The position numbers were made by a program, and so were the translations under genes. A stretch of 64,000 nucleotides of DNA from Lolium rigidum (lineage: Eukaryota > Streptophyta > Magnoliopsida > Poales > Poaceae). The notes under the pieces were generated by a model. It had not been told where the DNA came from and ran no database searches. It saw only the letters and a program-made list of their open reading frames with translations. The stretch is from contig NC_061514.1 of the NCBI RefSeq assembly GCF_022539505.1, positions 339,992,644-340,056,643 of the forward strand. The letters run 5' to 3'. The first letter of the stretch is position 1. Every line of letters starts with the position of its first letter. Below are positions 58,617 to 64,000 of the stretch, in pieces.

Positions 58617-60242
58617 TGATACGTCTCCGACGTATCGATAATTTCTTATGTTCTATGCCATATTATTGATGATACCTACATGTTTTATGCACACTTTATG
58701 TCATATTCGTGCATTTTACGGAACTAACCTATTAACAAGATGCCGAAGTGCCGGTTCCTGTTTTCTGCTTGTTTTTGGTTTCAGAAATCCTAGTAACGAA
58801 ATATTCTCGGAATTGGACGAAACGAAGACCCGGGGCCTATTTCGCCACGAACCTTCCGGAAGACCGAAGAGCATACGAAGTGGGGCCACGAGGTGGCCAA
58901 ACCACAAGGCGGCGCGGCCAAGGGGGGCCCGCGCCGCCCTGTGGTGTGGGCCCCTCGTCGCCCGGGCGGCGCGGGCCCTCGTCGCCCCCGACTCTGCCCT
59001 TCCGCCTACTTAAAGCCTCCGTCGCGAAACCCCGAGGCGAAAAAACCACGATACGGAAAACCTTACCGAGACGCCGCCGCCGCCGATCCCATCTCGGGGG
59101 ATTACGGAGATCTCCTCCGGCACCCTGCCGGAGAGGGGATTCATCTCCCGGAGGACTCTACACCGCCATGGTCGCCTCCGGAGTGATGAGTGAGTAGTTC
59201 ACCCCTGGACTATGGGTCCATAGCAGTAGCTAGATGGTTGTCTTCTCCTCATTGTGCTTCATTGTTGGATCTTGTGAGCTGCCTAACATGATCAAGATCA
59301 TCTATCCGTAATACTCTATGTTGTGTTTGTCGGGATCCGATGGATAGAGAATACCATGTTATGTTAATTATCAATTTATTACATATGTGTTGTTTATGAT
59401 CTTGCATGCTCTCCGTTATTAGTAGAGGCTCCGGCCAAGTTTTTGCTCTTAACTCCAAGAGGGAGTATTTATGCTCGATAGTGGGTTCATGCACGCATTG
59501 ACACCGGGACGATGACGAGAAAGTTCTAAGGTTGTCTTTGTCTTGTTGCCACTAGGGATAAAACATTGGCGCTATGTCCGAGGATGTAGTTGTTGATTAC
59601 ATTACGCATCATACTTAATGCAATTGTACTGTTGCTTTGCAACTTAATACTGGAAGGGGTTCGGACGATAACCTGAAGGTGGACTTTTTAGGCATAGATG
59701 CAGTTGGATGGCGGTCTATGTACTTTGTCGTAATGCCCAATTAAATCTCACTATACTTATCATGACATGTATGTGCATTGTTATGCCCTCTCTATTTGTC
59801 AATTGCCCGATCGTAATTTGTTCACCCAACATGCTTTTATCTTATGGGAGAGACACCTCTAGTGAACTGTGGACCCCGGTCCATTCTTTAATACTTGAAA
59901 TACAAACCTGCTTGCAATACTTATTTTTACTGTTTTCTCTGCAAACAATCATCTTCCACACAATTCGGTTAATCCTTTGTTACGGCAAGCCGGTGAGATT
60001 GACAACCTCACCTTGTTTCGTTGGGGCAAAGTACTTTGGTTGTGTTGTGCAGGGTTCCACGTTGGCGCCGGAATCCCTGGTGTTGCGCCGCACTACATCC
60101 CGCCGCCATCAACCTTCAACGTGCTTCTTGGCTCCTCCTGGTTCGATAAACCTTGGTTTCTTTCTGAGGGAAAACTTGCTGCTGTGCGCATCATACCTTC
60201 CTCTTGGGGTTGCCCAACGAACGTGTGAAATACACGCCATCA
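58617..60242 (+). repeat. 3' LTR of element D
   Basis: Matches 53480-55075. It is 30 bp longer, largely because of a short GC-rich duplication near 58930-58985 (CTCGTCGCCC repeated). Confidence 0.94.
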
Positions 60243-60247
60243 GTGCC

Positions 60248-61106
60248 CGTGCAATGAATGTGGGACAGATGATGACCTGGGAAGACTTCAAGCTGAAGTT
60301 TAGCAAATATCATGTGCCCCAAGGACTGATCAAGAAAATGAGAGACGAGTTCCGTGAACTCAAGCAAGGAAAAATGTCCGTGGTGGAATACCGCGACGAG
60401 GTTTCTCACTCTGTCAAGGTACGCCCGGATGAGACCGACACCAATGAAAAGAGAAAGGAAAGATTCCTGAACGGACTACACGACGATATGCGATCTGTGT
60501 TAGTGAACATTCCATTCGGCGACTTGGAAGCCCTCGTAGACTCGGCCATACGGATGGAAGGGAAGCTGCATCGAGGCCAACGAGAACCGCAAGCGCGGAA
60601 TGATGAACCGAGAATGGACCCCACCATACCCGGAAGTACCGCAACAACTCCTCCGGAGGATTCACCCCAAGACACAACAAGCCCCCTGCTCGAGTTATCG
60701 CCCCAACTACACCAACAACAACGGAGGACCCCGAAGCCCGGAGGCAACAACAACCACAACAACAACAGCCACCACAACAACAACCACCCCAACAGACAAC
60801 GGCAACAATGGGAACAACAACAACATCAACAACGGCCCAAGGATCGGAAGCAATGCCATCCCCGTCACCCCGAAGGACAAGTCCACCGTCAACTTGCTAT
60901 GAATGTGGAGTTGTGGGTCACTTCTCCAATGAGTGCCCCAAAAAGCTTGCCGAGGATTGCCGCCAATACCGCGGCACACTGCTCAGCAACAGCGCCGCTT
61001 TGCCGGAAGAAGGAATCAGAACAACAACAACGGTCGTTTCTACCACATGTCTGCCACTGAAGCTCAGGAAGCACCCCAGACCATGCCAAGTATGTCTTCC
61101 TGTTAA
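60248..61106 (+). pseudogene. Element E gag, C-terminal part with CCHC zinc knuckle
   Basis: This continues the gag interrupted by element D: MMTWEDFKLKFSKYHVPQ, MRDEFRELKQG and VVEYRDEV are the conserved end of the gypsy capsid domain. A long Asn/Gln/His/Thr-rich low-complexity linker (CAA/AAC repeats, 60710-60840) and one zinc knuckle CYECGVVGHFSNEC (60895-60936) follow. Two frame changes lie in and after the linker. The frame that fits gag best ends at TAA 61104-61106, only about 60 bases before the polypurine tract, so protease and pol are absent. The apparent long frame starting in D's LTR is an accidental fusion. Confidence 0.87.
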
Positions 61107-61168
61107 TAAAATGCTCAATCTCTCTTAGGAACCTAATTTTTCTTAAAATCTCGGGACGAGATTTGTTT

Positions 61169-61182
61169 AAGGGGGAAGGGTT
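61169..61182 (+). other. Polypurine tract of element E
   Basis: AAGGGGGAAGGGTT directly before the LTR start TGTAACATCCC; preceded by ATCTCGGGACGAGAT, an arrangement also seen in element C. Confidence 0.87.
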
Positions 61183-64000
61183 TGTAACATCCCAAAAATT
61201 TCAAAACAAAACAAATGAATTTCCCTAGTTCCAAATTTTGGAACCAACAAAAACTTTTATTAAATAGAGTGGGATACATAGTGATCTTGCTTAATTCTTG
61301 TGCTATTGCCATGATTGCTTGTTATTAGTATTTGAAGTGATCTAAAACCCTAAACCTCACCTCTCTTTTCACCATCCTAGTGAAAATAAAATAAAAGGAA
61401 ATTAAATAAGAAAAAGGCATATGTGCCTATGGCTATTTTTATAAATCTTCACCCTAGACCTTTCCACTTTGTTTAGAGGTTTGGAAAACCTTCACACACC
61501 TTACCTAGTACTTATCAAACCTAATTCAAGTTGTTTCCAAAGAAAATAAAAAGAAACTAAAAATGCCATAGAGGCATATGTGAGTAAAATAACAAATTTG
61601 TGAATTTAAGAAACTTGACCCTAGTACTTGTTGTGAATGGTTGGATCACCCCTATATACCATTTCAACCCTCAACCACACTAATTGGGTCAAGCCAAGTC
61701 AAAATAAAACTCAAATGCAACATATGCATAGAGGCATATGTGACATATAGCCATTTCATCAAACCTTGACCTATGACTTCAAACCTTGACCAAATGGTGT
61801 GAAACCATCTCTCAACCTAATATAACCCTAAATTGACCCTAACCCATGTCCAAGTAAAGCAAGATCAACCATTTACAAGTTTAGTAAAATTTGACACCTC
61901 ATCTCTTATGTATTAAGGCCAAATTTGCAAATCTTTGAACAAGACCATTTGAATTGGTTTCAATGGTCTTAAAATGTTTCTAAACTAATAAGAACCACAT
62001 TAGAGTCAAGAAAAGTCAAATCAAATGGAGAGAATTCAAATGGTGAGATAATGCCATTTTTACTCACATACACATAACACCAATTTTGCAAATCTTCACC
62101 AAAGGCCACCTTTGCTTGATCTCTTGTGTGTAAAACTCTTATATATGATAAACACACACAATTGCATCAAAGAAACCAAAATAAAATCAAAGCAAAACTC
62201 CAAACTATCACACATATGATAATGGTCATATGTCCCATTTATAATTTCTTCCCCACTTTGCACCCACCTATATTTTGTTTCTGCAACCAAACTTGGTCAA
62301 CCAGTGCCATGTCATCCAAGACCATGTCAAGGTCAACAAATTTCATGTTGACCATCTCTGCTGAAGTTGACCAGGTTGACCAGAATAGGATTGACAAGAG
62401 AGGACTTTGAAACAAAGAGAAGATGACCCCCATTTTGGAATTCTTGCAAACCTTCACCAAAATGAGCACCACCACCACCAATCTTTCACTTTAATTATAT
62501 GTTTGAGCTCCACCAAAAAGATTTCCAAAATTCCAACTTTTTCTTCATGCGGCCATTTTCACAAACACATGGCAGGCATTGTTCCAGAATTTCAATACAT
62601 GCTATTAACCTCTGGACTTTTGCCTAAATCACTTTCTATCTCTGATCATTGTGCTACTGGTACCCTCTCTGCATCATCCTATGCCCTGCAGCCCTGCTAA
62701 AGGTGAAGCCAATGAGCAAAAACCCCACCATGCCGGCCATGATGGACATACTCCTGCTCAACCCTACCCTGGTCCTCTCCTCTCTACAGAACCTTGCCAA
62801 ACTAGCTCCCCTCTCTCCGCTGAGCACGCTAGACATCGTCCCAGGTTAAAGAGAACACGACAACGCCCTGGACAACTCGTGGTCACCACGGCGGCCACGC
62901 CGGAGCGTGCACCGAGCGGCACCCTGGACGCGCCGGGACGCCCACCGTGCCCAGTCGCCCTCGTCCTCCTCTTCCCCTCCACTTGCGCACGCGTGATCAC
63001 CACACCCCCAGCTACCTCCTAGACATCCCCGATAGCCCGCGCGTGCACCCTAGCCGCCGCCATGATCAAAGCTCTGCCGCCGCGGTACTGCGAGCACTCG
63101 AGCGTCGCCAGTACTCCCTCGTCCTCCCCTTGCTGTGCCATCACGCGCGCTAGCTTCGCCTAGCCGTCGCCTACACGCCGCGCATCATAGCTTGCCCCTT
63201 CGCTCCCTGGAACGGCCTCGCCGTCGATGACCCCCACAGCACCCCACGGCCACCCAGCGTATCTATAAATAGAGGCCTTCTCCGCCCTCACTCTCCACAA
63301 CAAACTTGCTTCCCTCCCTTCACTTGACCTCCTCGAACTCTCGCTCGTCCACATTGTGCAGTAGCCCGTCCCAATTTCACCGAAGTCTGCCGCAACAGAA
63401 GCTCGACGACGCCGACGATTGGCGCCACCCCAGCCTCTCCCTCGACCACCATTCGAACCGCTGTTGTCTCCAACGCCGATCGCCCGCCTCGCCGACCCCG
63501 CTGGACGCCGGTAAGCCTCCCCTCGCTACCTCGCTGCCGCCGGTAGGGTTAGCTCTCCGGCGAGCCATGTCGAGGAAGGTGGCGACCCAGAGCCGTCCGA
63601 TCTTCTTTAAATCCAACGCACCGCATCATCCTGTACCGCTTCGGCATTATAACACGCTGACGCCTGGGCCCCAGCTCGTCAGGCAGCCCACTCGCCCAGA
63701 TGCTTGTTGGGCCGCGCTGCGCCATTTAAATTCGTTTCGGCCCATTCTGTTTTCCCGCGTGGCCCAATAATTCAAATATTATTTAATCCATTTAGTTCAA
63801 ATCCAATACTGCTGCCAAGTTCAAAATTAAATAGTTTGAAATCTATTTCACCAAATTGAACAAATTTTATATATTCAGAAAGCTAATGAAATTATCTAAA
63901 CAATGCCACTGGCCTCATGTCCAATTACGTAATTAAATTCAAATGATAAAAATAACAAGGCAGGGCCTTTTCTAACTTCAAATAAATATTAAAAATTATC
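61183..64000 (+). repeat. 3' LTR of element E (right part outside window)
   Basis: Matches 46958 onward closely for 2.8 kb, including the TATA box (63264-63271) and the GTAAG donor-like site near 63511. The window ends about halfway through it. Confidence 0.93.

Larger units (their letters stand above)
53480..60242 (+). mobile_element. Element D: Athila-like LTR retrotransposon with a single non-gag gene
   Basis: LTRs 53480-55075 and 58617-60242 are bounded by TSD GTGCC. The internal region has a tRNA-Asp-type primer region (duplicated), an AT-rich leader, one 214-codon gene (55385-56029), a 2.6-kb non-coding 3' region and a polypurine tract. LTRs and 3' region nearly equal those of element B, but gag-protease is absent. 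It is non-autonomous and depends on proteins supplied in trans (inference). It is inserted in the gag of element E. Confidence 0.93.
43636..64000 (+). mobile_element. Element F: Athila-like LTR retrotransposon (right end outside window)
   Basis: The left LTR is 43636-45345, followed by a perfect tRNA-Asp primer site (45356-45373), a central accessory gene (45506-46256) and the start of the conserved 3' internal region (46257-46957). There F is interrupted by element E, which continues past the window edge. It is a diverged relative of B and D: same LTR start, primer type and 3' internal sequence, but a different central gene. It is inserted in a copia pol gene; possible left target duplication AGCAC (43631-43635), untestable here. 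Confidence 0.85.
46958..64000 (+). mobile_element. Element E: gag-only LTR retrotransposon with 5.2-kb LTRs
   Basis: The left LTR is 46958-52140. A Met-type primer site, an accessory gene, gag (split by element D) and a polypurine tract follow, and the right LTR runs from 61183 past the window. Without D the internal region is about 2.3 kb, and it passes from the zinc knuckle straight to a stop and the polypurine tract: no protease, RT, RNase H or integrase. This is a non-autonomous element that keeps gag. LTR ends resemble those of element C; the gag type is chromovirus-like. Confidence 0.9.

Noticed and set aside
59708..60242. A long fused frame from element D's LTR into gag of element E
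   Set aside because: The join is an accidental fusion across the insertion boundary at 60242; only the part after 60248 is gag.
1..64000. CRISPR arrays, bacterial operons, phage or organellar insertions
   Set aside because: No regularly spaced short repeats, no Shine-Dalgarno-linked gene series and no plastid or mitochondrial genes were seen; all large repeats are eukaryotic retroelement parts.

Overview
The window looks like a repeat-dense stretch of nuclear DNA from a large cool-season grass genome (Pooideae; Triticeae, Aveneae or Poeae). I infer this from nested LTR retrotransposons of Athila-like, chromovirus-like and copia types, from LTR sequences I recognise as typical of this group, and from one very GC-rich intronless host gene. 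I see no bacterial or organellar genes, no CRISPR array and no tRNA or rRNA gene.

Left block (1-32549), three nested elements. Element A is a Ty3/gypsy element on the minus strand with about 5-kb LTRs (3' LTR 1-4638, cut by the window edge; 5' LTR 27577-32549). Its pol carries a chromodomain-like C terminus, and an extra gene lies between the primer binding site and gag. Its gag is split by element B (8963-25744, minus, TSD GGTCT). B is an Athila-like element with gag-protease but no polymerase. B's 3' LTR is in turn split by element C (10141-18790, plus, TSD TTTCC). C is a non-coding element with 3.9-kb LTRs and only 0.9 kb between them.

Middle block (32550-41139), the only host-gene territory. 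It holds a LINE relic (33540-33960), a tRNA-derived SINE with target duplications (35081-35391) and one apparently intact single-exon gene on the minus strand (36593-38548; 651 aa). That gene encodes a TolB/PD40-type beta-propeller protein of the plant 'DPP6 N-terminal domain-like' group. Starting about 330 bp upstream of its start codon is a 1.5-kb element with long inverted arms.

Right block (41140-64000), a second nest. A truncated copia element (minus; 3' LTR 41140-42194 and the RT/RNase H end of pol) is interrupted by Athila-like element F (plus, from 43636). F is interrupted by element E (plus, from 46958, 5.2-kb LTRs, gag and an accessory gene but no pol). E's gag is split by Athila-like element D (53480-60242, TSD GTGCC). 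E and F run off the right edge.

Two themes stand out. First, elements A and E both carry a broken accessory reading frame between the primer binding site and gag, and both frames are compatible with a double-stranded-RNA-binding-like order of helices and strands. The three Athila-like elements carry three different central genes in a shared terminal chassis. Second, near-identical repeat copies differ again and again at CAG/CTG trinucleotides (CAG versus CGAG, CGG or CG; CTG versus CTCG or CCG). This includes two frameshifts in B's gag. The pattern fits a systematic sequence error, or mutation, at CHG-methylated sites better than ordinary divergence.
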